From G963668345 sp965226215 (GTDB lineage Bacteria; Acidobacteriota; Terriglobia; Bryobacterales; UBA6623), in NCBI GenBank assembly GCA_965226215.1, contig CBDDCH010000002.1, positions 1,798,001 through 1,862,000 of the forward strand: 64,000 nt of DNA. Direction: 5' to 3'. The notes under the pieces were generated by a model. It saw nothing but the letters and a program-made list of their open reading frames with translations. It made no database searches and was not told where the DNA came from. This document shows positions 27,901-38,453 of this stretch, piece after piece. The translations under genes were made by a program, and so were the position numbers. Within the stretch, counting starts at the first letter, position 1. Every line of letters starts with the position of its first letter.

Positions 27901-28672
27901 AGTCGTTGTCTCAAACGTGCAGCAAGATCTCGGGCGCGATCCGGTCGAGACCCGTCACCGCGTCGGCTAGGCCGGCTTCCACGACAAAACCGGGCATGCC
28001 CCAGACGACACTCGTCGCCTTATCCTGGGCTAAGATACATGCACCCTGAGCTTTCAACTGCTTCGCGCCTTCCAGGCCGTCTTGTCCCATGCCGGTTAGG
28101 ATCACTCCCAAGGCCCCGGAACCATAGATTTCCGCCACCGAGCTGAAAAGCACGTCAACGGCCGGACGACATGAGTTGACCGGCGGCGACTGATCCAGCG
28201 TTGCCACTACCTGGGCGCCGCTCCTCTTCAGGCGCATATGGTAGCCCCCGGGTGCGATGAGCGCCTTTCCGGGCTCGACGACCGCGCCCTCCGCGGCTTC
28301 CTCGACCGGGACCTTGCTTTGAGCGCTCAGACGTTCCGCCAGCATCCGAGTAAATAGCGGGGGCATGTGCTGGACGATCAGAATGGGGCAGGGAAAGCGG
28401 CTGGGCAGCGAGGGAAAGATTTCCGCCAGCGCATTCGGTCCGCCCGTCGAGACCCCAATGGCGACTATGTCTCTTTTTCTCCCGGGCAGGCTTCGTGGTG
28501 GAACGCCAGCCCTTTCCGCTTGCGGCTTGGCGGAGACAAGCGGCGCCGACTGCACCTCAAACTCGAAGAATTGTTTGATTTTTGGGATCAACTGTGAGCG
28601 CAATGAGGCCATGGATTTGTTCAACGATCCTACATTCGCGGCTTTCGTCACATAATCGTTTGCCCCCAGAGC

Positions 28673-29830
28673 TAGTGTAGTGCCACTAACGGTTCTGGAC
28701 AATGGCGTGGGTTTTGGCGGCGCGCTCGACTTTGGCGAGGATATCTTGTGCCGGAGCTGTCCAGACAAAGGGCTTGGTCGCTTGGTTGCTCGCTTCCAGG
28801 TACTCGTGGATGGCGGCCTCGAGTTCGGGAACACTGCGGAACACGCCGCGGCGGATGCGCTTCTGTGTCAGCTCGCGGAACCAGCGCTCGACGAGATTGA
28901 GCCAAGAAGAAGACGTGGGAATGAAGTGAAAGTGGAAGCGGGGGTGCTTCGCGAGCCACTTCTTCACCTGCTCATGCTTATGCGTGGAGTAGTTGTCCAC
29001 GATCAGATGCAGCTCCAGCGCCGGTGGCGTTTCGCGATCGATCTTGCGTAGGAATTTGAGGAATTCCTGGTGCCGATGTCGCGGCAGACACTCCCCGATC
29101 ACCTGGCCGTCGAGCACATTGAAGGCGGCGAACAGCGTCGTTGTGCCATGTCGTTTGAAGTCGTGGGTCATGGTGCCGCCGCGACCCTTTTTCAGGGGCA
29201 GTCCCGGCTGGCTGCGGTCTAAGGCCTGGATCTGGCTTTTCTCATCGACGCTGAGCACCAGCGCGTGCTCGGGCGGATTCAAGTACAGCCCGACCACGTC
29301 GCGGAGTTTCTCGACGAACTGCTTGTCGCGGCTGAGCTTGAAAGTTTCGAGGCGATGGGGCTGCAGTCCGTGCGCTTTCCAGACGCGCTGGATGGCCATC
29401 TTGGAGACGCCCAAGTGCTTGGCGATGGTGCGGGTGCTCCAATGCGTGGCCGCCCGGGGCTTCTCGTGAAGCGTTGTATCGAGGATGCATTGGACGAATT
29501 CAGCGGAGAGCGCCGGTTTGCGTCCGGGGCGCGTCCGATCGCGGAGTCCGTCGAGGCCGGACTGGGCGAAGCGCTTTCGCCACAGGATGACGGTCTTGCG
29601 GTTGACGCCGAGTTCGCGGGCCATGGCGTGGTTCGCCAACCCCTGCGCACAGCGCAAAACAATGTGCGCTCGCAAGACCATTGTCTGCGTCGTATTGCGG
29701 CCTCGAACGAGGCGACGAAGAGCGTTTCGCTGCGGAGCGGTGAGGGCTAGAGCGTCAGCGGATGGCCACATAAACCATCCTACCGCGAAAAGGGTGTTAT
29801 TGTACAGCTATTTATGTGGCACTACACTAG
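28673..29830 (-). mobile_element. IS630-family insertion sequence in cheB
   Basis: The ends are inverted repeats CTAGTGTAGTGCCACTAA (left) and CTAGTGTAGTGCCACATAA (right, inverted). A TA dinucleotide lies at each outer end (28673-28674, 29829-29830), the target duplication expected for IS630/Tc1-mariner elements. The element carries one intact transposase in the same orientation as cheB. Confidence 0.93.
28686..29771 (-). CDS. IS630-family transposase
   Basis: The 361-residue protein has an N-terminal helix-turn-helix pair (ARELGVNRKTVILWRKRF and IAKHLGVSKMAIQRVWKAHG) followed by the DDE domain: LVLSVDEKSQIQALDR, HLIVDNYSTHKHEQV and SSSWLNLVERWFRELT, giving Asp, Asp and Glu. The frame is complete and nearly fills the element. 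Confidence 0.95.
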   Translation of the reverse strand: MWPSADALALTAPQRNALRRLVRGRNTTQTMVLRAHIVLRCAQGLANHAMARELGVNRKTVILWRKRFAQSGLDGLRDRTRPGRKPALSAEFVQCILDTTLHEKPRAATHWSTRTIAKHLGVSKMAIQRVWKAHGLQPHRLETFKLSRDKQFVEKLRDVVGLYLNPPEHALVLSVDEKSQIQALDRSQPGLPLKKGRGGTMTHDFKRHGTTTLFAAFNVLDGQVIGECLPRHRHQEFLKFLRKIDRETPPALELHLIVDNYSTHKHEQVKKWLAKHPRFHFHFIPTSSSWLNLVERWFRELTQKRIRRGVFRSVPELEAAIHEYLEASNQATKPFVWTAPAQDILAKVERAAKTHAIVQNR

Positions 29831-30217
29831 TGCGTCGAGCGTATGGGTGGCCGCCCGCAGCGTCAGCGTGGAAAACATGATCACGCACAGGGTGGGATAC
29901 AGCTTCCGAATCCGCCGCAAGGCTTCCAATCCGTCCATCTCGGGCATCTCAATGTCGAGGGTGACGGCGTCAGGGTTCACTTGCGGGATCTTGGACAAAG
30001 CAATCGCCCCATTGGCCGCCGTGCCAACAACCTCGAACGCCGGGTCTTCCGCGAGCGCTCGTGCCACCAGGCGCCGAATCACAACCGAATCGTCGACGAC
30101 CAAGACTCGGATCTTGCCGCCAAGCGGAATACGCTGTTGCGTCCCAGTCCGCATGCCCCTGGTGACTCCGTGGTTGAGACTTCCTCTGGCCCCATAAGCC
30201 CCGATTGGGGTTCGAGA

Positions 30218-30592
30218 CTAGTGCAACAATCCCAAGAGCCGCAACTTGTCTTGAATGATCTCCTTGGTGAACGGCTTCATCACGTATTCGTTGGCCCCGG
30301 CTTCCAGTGCATTCACCATTTGATCGACCGCTGTCTCTGTGGTCACCATGACGATGAGAGATCCTTGGAACCGCTCGTCCTGGCGAAGTTGGGTGATAAA
30401 TTCCAATCCATTCATTTCCGGCATGTTCCAGTCGACTAGCATCAAGCGCACCGGCGGTCCCATGTTGTCGAGCTTTGCGAGAGCGTCGCGACCGTTAGAC
30501 GCCTCGCTGACCTCGAAGCCCAATTCGCGGATCGTTTCACCGAGGATTCGCCGCATGGCCCGCGAATCGTCTATGATCATGGCCTTTTCCAT
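30218..30592 (-). CDS. cheY: CheY-type response regulator
   Basis: The 124-residue single receiver domain has the acidic pair in KAMIIDDSRAMRRIL, phospho-acceptor Asp in RLMLVDWNMPEMNGLEF, Thr in IVMVTTETA and Lys in YVMKPFTKE. All expected residues are present and the frame is intact. It lies between the receptor and cheB in the leftward operon. It would carry the signal to a motor or other output; no flagellar or pilus gene is in this window. Confidence 0.93.
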   Translation of the reverse strand: MEKAMIIDDSRAMRRILGETIRELGFEVSEASNGRDALAKLDNMGPPVRLMLVDWNMPEMNGLEFITQLRQDERFQGSLIVMVTTETAVDQMVNALEAGANEYVMKPFTKEIIQDKLRLLGLLH

Positions 30593-30682
30593 ATCGGTCT
30601 CTCAGCCCGTGGTCGCCCTCCAGGACACGTCCGGCGATCCATCCTCTTCCCGCGGCTGCAGGGCTGACCGGCCGATCAACCG

Positions 30683-33600
30683 TTAGAGCGTGAACCGGTT
30701 GACCAATTCCTGCAGTTGTCCCGCCATTTCGGACAATGCCTTGGACGCATTCAGGGTATCGCTGGCTCCTTGTGTGGTGCTGTCGGCAGCCGAGGCGACC
30801 CCAGAGATGTTTTGCGCGATCTCACCCGACCCACGCGCGGCCTCTCCTACGTTGCGGCCGATTTCGTTCGTGGTTGCCGTCTGCTCTTCGACCGCCGAGG
30901 CAATCGTGTTGGAGATATCGTTAATTTGGTTAATAATCGTGCTCACCTCTCCAATGGCGTCCACGGCGCCTTTACTGCCGGTCTGAATGGCTTCGATTTT
31001 CTGGCTGATGTCCTCGGTAGCCTGCGCGGTTTGCTTGGCGAGTTCCTTCACTTCGTTGGCGACAACGGCAAAGCCCTTGCCCGCCTCGCCGGCGCGAGCA
31101 GCCTCGATGGTGGCGTTAAGCGCGAGCAAGTTCGTCTGCTGGGCAATCGAGGTGATCACCTTAATGACTTTGCCGATTTCGACGCTGGCGTCACCGAGTT
31201 CGCCGATCGTTGAGTTGGCCGATTAGGCGACGCCGACGGCCTGCTTAGCTACCCGTGCCGCGTCGTTTGAATTCTTGGCGATCTCGCGGATCGACGCCGA
31301 CATCTCCTCGGTCCCGGTGGCCACTACCTGGACGTTTTTGGTGACCTGTTCGCTGGCGGCCGAGACCACACCGGCCTGCGTCGAGGTTTCCTCGGCGTTG
31401 CTCGCCATCTGCTGGCTGACGACGGTCAACTCTTCGGAAGACGAGCCGAGCTGCTGGGCGTTGTCGGCGAAACGGCCCATGGTCTCGCGCAGGTTGGTAA
31501 GGAAACTCTGTAGTCCCTCGCCCATTTGCCCGATGGCATCTTCGCCCTTTACCGCAATCTCAACAGTCAGGTCGCCCTTCATGGCCTGCCCCACCACACT
31601 CAGCATGATATCGACCTTGTCGCGCAACTCTTGTTGTTGTAGCTTCTGCTCGGTAACGTCGGTGGCGTATTTGACGACCTTGACCGGGTTGCCGTTGAGG
31701 TCGAGGATGGGGTTGTAGGACGCTTGGATCCAGACTTCCTTGCCTCCCTTGCCGATGCGCTTGTACTCCCCGGCTTGGTACTCGCCGCGGTTGAGCGCCT
31801 CCCAAAACTGGCGGTATTCGATGCTGTTGCGAAACGACTCCTCGGCGAACATGCGGTGGTGCTGGCCCTGAATCTCCGCCAGCGTGTAGCCCATCACGTT
31901 GAGGAAGTTGTCATTGGCCGTGATGATGGTGCCGTCGAGGTTGAACTCGATGACCGCCTGCGCCTTGCCGACCGCCTCGATCTGGCCCTCGAAATCGGCG
32001 TTTCTCAGCTTCTGCTCGGTGACGTCGGTGGCATACTTGACCACTTTGACCGGGTTGCCGTTGAGGTCGAGTATGGGGTTGTAGGATGCCTGGATCCAGA
32101 CTTCCTTGCCTCCCTTGCCGATCCGCTTGTACTCCCCGGTCTGGTACTCGCCGCGGTTCAGCGCCTCCCAAAACTGGCGATACTCGATGCTGTTGCGAAA
32201 CGACTCCTCGGCGAACATGAGGTGGTGCTGGCCCTGAATCTCCGCCAGCGTGTAGCCCATCACGTTGAGAAAGTTGTCATTGGCCATGATGATGGTGCCG
32301 TCGAGGTTGAACTCGATGACCGCCTGCGCCTTGCCGACCGCCTCGATCTGGCCCTCGAAATCGGCGTTTCTCAGCTTCTGCTCGCTGACGTCGGTGGCGT
32401 ACTTGACCACCTTGAAGGGCTTGCCGTTGAGGTCGAGTATGGGGTTGTAGGACGCCTGGATCCAAACCTCCTTGCCGCCCTTGCCGATCCGCTTGTACTC
32501 CCCGGTCTGGTACTCGCCGCGGTTGAGCGCCTCCCAAAACTGGCGATACTCGGCGCTGGCACGAAACGACTCTTCGGCGAACATGCGGTGGTGCTGGCCC
32601 TGAATCTCCGCCAGCGTGTAGCCCATCACGTTGAGGAAGTTGTCATTGGCGGTGATGATGGTGCCGTCGAGGTTGAACTCGATGACCGCCTGCGCCTTGC
32701 CAACCGCCTCGATCTGGCCTTGAACATCGGCGTTTCTCAGCTTCTGCTCGGTGACGTCGGTGGCGTACTTGACCACCTTGAAGGGCTTGCCGTTGAGGTC
32801 GAGGATGGGGTTGTAGGACGCTTGGATCCAAACCTCCTTGCCGCCCTTGCCGATCCGCTTGTACTCCCCGGCTTGGTACTCGCCGCGGTTGAGCGCCTCC
32901 CAAAACTGGCGATACTCGACGCTGGCACGAAATGACTCCTCGACGAACATGCGGTGGTGCTGGCCTTGAACCTCCCCGAGCGTGTAGCCCAGCGCGTTCA
33001 GGAAATTGTCGTTGGCCGTGATGATGGTGCCGTCGAGGTTGAACTCGATGACCGCCTGAGCCTTGCCAACCGCCTCGATCTGGCCTTGAACATCGGCGTT
33101 TTTCAGCTTCTGCTCGGTGATGTCGGTGGCGTATTTGACGACCTTGAAGGGCTTGCGGTTGAGGTCGAAGATGGGATTGTACGACGCCTGGATCCAGACC
33201 TCCTTGCCGCCCTTGCCGATCCGCTTGTACTCCGCCGACTGATACTCGCCCCGGTTCAAGGCCTCCCAAAACTGGCGGTATTCGACACTGTTGCGAAGCG
33301 ACTCCTCGGCGAACATGCGGTGGTGCTGGCCCTGAATCTCCGCCAGCGTGTAGCCCATCACGTTGAGGAAGTTGTCATTGGCGGTGATGATGGTGCCGTC
33401 GAGGTTGAACTCGATGACCGCCTGGGCCTTGCCAACCGCCTCGATCTGGCCCTCGAAATCGGCGTTTCTCAGCTTCTGCTCGGTGACGTCATGCGCGAGT
33501 TTTATGACCTTCTCGACCACGCCGTCTCGATCCTTGACCGGTGTGTAAGAAGCAATCAACCAAACGTCCCTCCCCCCCTTTGCCAATCGGTGGAACTCTC

Positions 33601-34054
33601 CCCTCTGTGGCACCCCGCGGCGCAAGTCGTCCCAGAACTTGGCATAGTCGTTGCTGCTCGCATAGCCCGCTTCGACGAATTGCCGATGATGCTTGCCGGC
33701 GATCTCTTCGAGTTCGTATCCCATGCAGTCCAGGAAAAGGTCGTTGGCGCTCAGGACGTGGCCGTCGCTGTCAAACTCGATATACGCGAAGGCCGCATTG
33801 ATTGCTTCGTGGATGCGGGCGGTATCCTCCTCATGTCTTCCGTTCTCTTGGGGGGTAGGCCGGCTCCTTCGTGGGGGGGCCTTCTTCGCAGCGACTTGGG
33901 ACGAGGGGTTGCTCAAAGTTGTACGTTGCATGGTTGTTTCCCTTCCTTGTTTTGAACTATTCAAAAGTCTTGTTGCGCCGCCGTTTCTGGGGCGAGAAGC
34001 TTTCCCTGCCGTGGGAGTAGCTAGACCGACCGCCGAACTGCGTCTCTTTGCCAT
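30683..34054 (-). pseudogene. Cytoplasmic multi-PAS chemoreceptor (MCP), interrupted by TAA
   Basis: From 34054 the protein has a basic tail, one divergent PAS domain (about 85-194), five near-identical PAS units of exactly 122 residues (195-804), a HAMP-like segment and the start of the signalling coiled coil. TAA at 31223-31225 follows AVGVA; the same frame resumes SANSTIGELGDASVEIGKVI and contains the hairpin tip LLALNATIEAARAGEAGKGF before the TAA at 30683. A Glu would fit at the stop. No membrane helix or periplasmic domain is present, so the intact receptor would be a soluble sensor. The truncated product lacks the CheA/CheW-binding tip. Confidence 0.92.
31643..33472 (-). repeat. Five tandem 366-bp repeats encoding PAS domains
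   Basis: Each unit spans 122 codons and carries signatures such as VGKAQAVIEFNLDGTIITAN, FLNVMGYTLAEIQGQHH and GGKEVWIQASYNPILDLNG. The units have no length variation and differ at only a few sites, which indicates recent duplication or ongoing gene conversion. Units vary mostly in short patches (for instance RNSVEY, RASVEY, RASAEY, RNSIEY). Assembly collapse or expansion is a real possibility in such an array. Confidence 0.93.
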
Positions 34055-34312
34055 CTGCTGATCTCCGTTCGAAATTGCCGGTGCGACTTCGCTGTGCTCT
34101 CGATGCTGGTGCGCCGGGGACCTCGAGACCGGCCTTCTGTCAAGTTGCCGTCCCGGCCTACTCTGGCTCCGCGCGTCTCAACACGGACCGATCATGCCGG
34201 CACGCCGCTCAGGGGCGATCGTGTCCTCTCCTCGCCTGTGCACCGCCCGGTGGCATCACCGACCTTGGTGATGGCGGCCTGGACCGACGTTCAACAACCC
34301 CGGAAGCGGCGC
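34055..34312. other. Gap inside the chemotaxis operon
   Basis: These 258 bp separate cheW from the receptor gene and carry no recognised frame or repeat. The unusually long spacing within an otherwise tight operon may allow a separate promoter for the receptor, or may be a trace of decay. Confidence 0.4.
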
Positions 34313-34786
34313 TCAGTTCCTCGAACTCAGCTGCAGCACTCGATCGGTGGAAAGCACCAGCAACAAGCGATCGTCCAGCTTGTAGACCCCTTCGAGGGTC
34401 TCTCGGGCTAGCTCGGTAATCGTCTCCGGAGGCGGCTCGAAGTGCTCTTCACTGACCTCAATCACGTCGCCGATCTCGTCCACCAGTAAACTCACCGCGC
34501 CGTCCTCGGTCCGGACGACGACGTTCATCGGCGTCTCACCTGTCTGCCGCTCGCCGAGTTGTAAGCGACTGCGCATGTCGAACGCCGTCACGATCTGGCC
34601 GCGCAGATTGATCAGCCCCTCGATGACGTTGTCGGCGCGGGGGACTCGGGTCATCTCCTGATAACGCAGCACTTCTTGGACGTTGAGCACTTCCACGCCG
34701 AAGAACAGATCGCTGACGAAAAACGTAGCGTACTGCCGTGTCTTTCCATGACTCTGTTCGCTTCTTGTCCCCGGACCGTCGCTCAT
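34313..34786 (-). CDS. cheW: Chemotaxis adaptor CheW
   Basis: The 157-residue adaptor links receptors to CheA. The beta-barrel signature is clear: YATFFVSDLFFGVEVLNVQE, then EGLINLRGQIVTAFDMRSRL, and LLVDEIGDVIEVSEEHFEPP. The length is normal and the frame intact. It starts 6 bp after the end of the cheA frame, consistent with operon structure. Confidence 0.93.
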   Translation of the reverse strand: MSDGPGTRSEQSHGKTRQYATFFVSDLFFGVEVLNVQEVLRYQEMTRVPRADNVIEGLINLRGQIVTAFDMRSRLQLGERQTGETPMNVVVRTEDGAVSLLVDEIGDVIEVSEEHFEPPPETITELARETLEGVYKLDDRLLLVLSTDRVLQLSSRN

Positions 34787-34792
34787 CGTTCT

Positions 34793-37475
34793 CTAGCCTC
34801 TTTGTTCGACCGGCTCCCGGTTGGCCATGGCCGCGGCGAGCTTCTCCACCGAGCGCAGCATCGAGTCCCCATCAAACTTCAACTGGCAATCATCGAATTG
34901 ATACTCCCGCTCCGGCTGTGGCTGAGTTTCCTCGGCGGTATTGGCCAGGCCGAGGATCGGCAAGCCTTGCAAATCCGGCGTCACCCGAATGCTGGCCAGA
35001 AAGGTGGAGGGGTCGTCGCCGGGCAAGTCCAGGCTGGAAACCATCACATCGACGCTTTCCCGTTTGAGCTTGTCGAGGACTTCGGCCGTACTGCTCGCCT
35101 CGATCACTTGAAAGCCGGCCATCTCGAGGGAATTCCGCATGAGTCCGCGCGAGAAGGAGGAACCCTCGGCCACCAACACCCTCGCTCCCGCGGCCCGCTC
35201 ATCGCGGCTGCCGCCAAACGAGTCCTGGTCAACGGCCTCGATCAGATGATGCAGGTCGAGGAAGTCGGTTACGCTGCCGCTGACCACCGCCGAACCGAGA
35301 ATGCCCGGGCGGCTGGTGCGATTACGAATCGAGATGCTTTCCTCGACAATGTCGACGATCTCATCGACGACAACGCCTATCCGCCTGGTGCCTTCGCTGA
35401 AGACGACCGCCTGAACGGGATCCTGCTTTTCCGCCGCCGACTCCCCCAGGCTGAGCAACTCTGCCAGCGGGATCAGTGGCAGGATTTACTGCCGGTACTG
35501 AACAACCCCGCGGCGCCCCGACTGTTCTATCTGGGAATGCGGAAACTCCTCCAGCCGATCGACCAATGCCAGAGGCACGGCCAGCCGCTTGGCCGATCCG
35601 CTGCTGAACAACAGCACGGTTTGCCGTTCGGCGACAAGATCGGCCTGGTGTTCCCGCGCCAGGTGGGACTGCTCGCGCGTCTCAGTGATGACCTGCGCCA
35701 GTTGGCCGAGTCCCATCACGTCGAGAATCAGGGCCACTCGACCGTCGCCCATGATCGTGGCGCCGGCGTAGCAGGTGAGGCCCTTGAGTAACTTGCTGAG
35801 CGGCTTGACCACGATTTCGGCGGTGTCGTTGACCCCGTCGACAACGAGTCCGAAAGTCTTGTCATCCGCTTGCAGCACGATGATGTTGACCGATTCTGCG
35901 GGCTTTTCGGCATCTTCTTCGTCAAGCCCCGCCCCTTCCAACTCCAGGACCTTGTTGAGGTACACCAGCGGCAGCAGCTTGCCCCGCAGCCGATAGACCG
36001 GAGCACCATGAATCCACTCGATTTGATGTCCGCCGCCGCCGGTCTCCAAGCGTACGAGTTCGACCAAGTTGACCTGCGGGATGGCGAAGCGCTCCCCGGC
36101 ACAGCTGGCGACCAGGGCCGGAATGATCGCCAGAGTCAGCGGAATCTTGATCTTGATCGTTGTTCCTTGACCCACCGCGCTCTGTAGATCGATCGAGCCG
36201 CCGATCTTTTCAACGTTGGTCTTGACCACGTCCATGCCGACGCCGCGTCCGGAGACGTTGGTCACCTTCTCCGCCGTCGACAGGCCGGGGAGGAAGATGA
36301 GATTGTGCATCTCGCGCTCGCTCATGCGCTCGGCCTGATCGACCGGGACAAGCCCTTTTTGAACGGCCTTTTGTTTCAGTTTTTGGGGATCGATGCCGGC
36401 CCCGTCGTCGGCAATTTAGATGTTCACCTGTCCGCCCTCGTGATAGGCGCGCATGGTCAGCCTGCCGCGTGCCTGCTTGCCCTTGGCGGCGCGCTGTTCC
36501 GGCGTCTCGATGCCGTGATCACAGGAGTTGCGAACGATGTGCGTCAGCGGGTCTTTGATGGCCTCGATGATCGTCTTGTCAAGTTCGGTCTCGGCGCCCT
36601 CCATTTCGAGGTCAATCTGCTTGCCCGCGGAGTGCGCCAGGTCGCGCACGACGCGGGGAAACTTGTTCCAGACGACCCCGATGGGCTGCATGCGAGTTTT
36701 CATCACGTTTGCCTGCAGCTCGGTCGTGATTAAATTCAGCCGCTGTGAGGTGGCCGTGAAGCCGGCGTCTTCTCGCGTGGTGGTGTGCTGCAAAACTTGA
36801 TTGCGGGCCAGCACCAGCTCGCCCACCAGGTTCATCAATTTGTCCAGCACGTCCACGTGAACACGGATCGTCGAGTCGGCGACCGAACTGCGGGTCTCAG
36901 CCGGGGCCTTGCGGGCGCCGGCCACAGATTCCTTGGGGGGGGGCCGCTTCGTCGAGTTGGCTCGCCTCGTTAGGGGCTTCATCCGCCGCTGTCTGGTCAG
37001 CGGCTTCTCCGCCGGGCTCGTCGGGATCGGCCTGATCTTCGCTCGGACCCGCGACGGACGCATCCCCGACCGCAGGTTCCTCGGGGTCCTCTCCGTCGCA
37101 GGCAGCTTGCAGTCTGTTACGTAGCTCGTCGTAGGTCTCCGAGCCCTCGGCGCCGCTCGTCTCGATCTCCGCCAAGATATTCTTGACAATATCCACCGTT
37201 TCCAGCAGCAGCGTCGTCAGTCCCGGGGTCAGCCGGCGCTGGCCCTCGCGCAACTGGCTGAGCATGTTTTCCGCGCGATGGGTGATCGCCTCGAGGATCC
37301 CGAATCCCAGAAAACCGCAAGTTCCCTTGATGGTGTGGATGGTGCGGAAAATGCTTGAAAGAAGGTTCTGGTCGTTGGGTCGTTGCTCAAGCTCGACGAA
37401 TTCTTGATCGAGCTGAGCCAGGTTCTCATTGCTTTCGATTAAGAACTCTTTGATGATTTCCTGCGTTTCGTCCAT
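34793..37475 (-). pseudogene. cheA: Hybrid CheA kinase with C-terminal receiver, three disabling changes
   Basis: From ATG 37473-37475 the P1 domain has the phosphorylated His in IFRTIHTIKGTCGFLGF. After an acidic linker the frame breaks in a run of nine G (36935-36943); eight would restore it. P3 and P4 follow (VDVLDKLMNLVGELVLARNQ, HIVRNSCDHGIE), then TAA at 36416-36418 where VNIEIADDGAGID is expected. After KVTNVSGRGVGMDVVKTNVE come two CheW-like domains, with a second TAA at 35486-35488 between VVQYRQ and ILPLIPLAELL. The C-terminal receiver appears degenerate, with VMVSSLDLP placing Ser where the phospho-acceptor Asp is usual. Confidence 0.93.
36935..36943. repeat. Run of nine G at the cheA frameshift
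   Basis: On the coding strand this is nine C between EAAPP and KESVAGARKAP of the CheA linker. Eight C join the two frames; nine put the kinase core out of frame. Length change by slippage is the simplest explanation. A sequencing error is also possible. Confidence 0.85.
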
Positions 37476-38069
37476 ACGCTTATTCGGGCACCGCTCCAGC
37501 CTGCTAAACTGATCGTCCTTTTGGCGAGCAGCTTTAGTCCCCGGCGACAAAGTTTTACCGCGCAGCTTTCGTTCCCGGCGACACCTACCGAGCGGAATTC
37601 GGCGCCGGCGGCAGACCGCCAGGTCGCGGCGATGTTTAGGTTGCAAAACTCCGCGGGCCCCGCAGATTCTCGGATGCCGATCGGGATCTCCGGCTCCCAG
37701 CCGATTGCTGGGCGACGTCATGAAGAAATCAAGGCAGGGGAAGCGACAGAGCGAATCCAGGCCCGGCGGCGTTGAGGTACACGCGGATTCATCCGTGCTG
37801 AGCGGCGTCATCTCTGGACCGCTCGCTCACACTCGCGGCTCAGTGCTCGACGCTCTGGAATATCAAGGGCGGAGCCCTTGGTTAGTTAGAAGCCAGGCGG
37901 ACGATCGGGAACTTCGGGCACGGCATGCCGTGCCCCTACATTTCCAGGCACCCAACAGATCTGTAGGGGCACAGCATGCTGTGCCCGCCTGCACTCGCCC
38001 GAAACGTGAGTGTATTTATGAAATGGAGTACCACGTCTGGTCGCTCCGACGAAATGGCGGGGGTATTCG
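37476..38069. repeat. Intergenic region with two dispersed repeats
   Basis: Upstream of cheA no gene is evident. At about 37783-37891 is a sequence found in inverted form at 57424-57505, sharing GAGCGGCGTCATCTCTGGAC (here) and a TTCTAACTA end, with an internal deletion there. At 37914-38030 is a second repeat shared with 41449-41566. It contains the near-palindromes GGCACGGCATGCCGTGCCCC and GGGGCACAGCATGCTGTGCCC and ends CGAAACGTGAGTGTATTTAT. The cheA promoter should also lie here. Confidence 0.65.
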
Positions 38070-38453
38070 CTACTCGAAGAAAAGCACGACAGGCTTCACA
38101 CGGTAGTCAGTGTCCACCGCGCAAGTCCCGCACGACGCCTGATAGTCGAAGCCAAAGCCTTCCACGAGCGAGACGACTGCCGCCTCATCATCCTCAGGCT
38201 CTTCGGTCGAGACAGCCAGGCGCGGATGGTCATCTCTGAGAGTATTGACCGCCCCCTTCAGAGCGCGTTCTGGTCTGTTGAGTTCCAGCGAAACGAGTAA
38301 GCCCCTTGTGCAGCTACAGTATACGTCTGCGCCGTTCCGAGTATCGCGACCTTCCACGCTGAAACCTGGCCGCCCCCTGCCCATGACGTGGTAAGGGCCT
38401 CCTCCAGGCCCCGCACACACGGCGATTGAGCAGGCACAGCCGCACACTAACAC
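38070..38453 (-). CDS. Hypothetical protein, possibly exported
   Basis: This 127-residue frame begins MLVCGCACSIAVCAGPGGGP, short for a signal peptide, and is Cys-rich (about eight Cys, including VYCSCTRG and ASCGTCAV). The C-terminal half is acidic. No family is recognised. An isolated position between repeats and ordinary composition make it plausible but unproven as a gene. Confidence 0.4.
   Translation of the reverse strand: MLVCGCACSIAVCAGPGGGPYHVMGRGRPGFSVEGRDTRNGADVYCSCTRGLLVSLELNRPERALKGAVNTLRDDHPRLAVSTEEPEDDEAAVVSLVEGFGFDYQASCGTCAVDTDYRVKPVVLFFE

Larger units (their letters stand above)
27911..30154 (-). pseudogene. cheB: Chemotaxis methylesterase CheB, split by IS630
   Basis: The N-terminal receiver (29831-30154) has RVLVVDDSVVIRRLV and VTLDIEMPEMDGLEAL and reaches ATHTLDAL at the IS edge. 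The rest of the receiver (LALGANDYVTKAANVGSL) and the methylesterase domain (27911-28672) continue on the other side, with GVSTGGPNALAEIFPSL (nucleophile Ser), QHMPPLFTRMLAERL and ILTGMGQDGLEGAKQLK. The TA target is duplicated, and removing the element with one TA copy would rejoin GCA CTA GCT CTG in frame. Separate translation of the C-terminal domain without its regulatory receiver is conceivable. Confidence 0.93.

Noticed and set aside
31643..33472. CRISPR-like array
   Set aside because: The regular repeats are 366 bp, coding and in frame; no short repeat-spacer pattern exists anywhere in the window.
31724..33955. Long open frames on the plus strand opposite the PAS array
   Set aside because: They are antisense mirrors of the tandem repeats, with low-complexity DDGAVEVELDDR-type repeats and no family resemblance.
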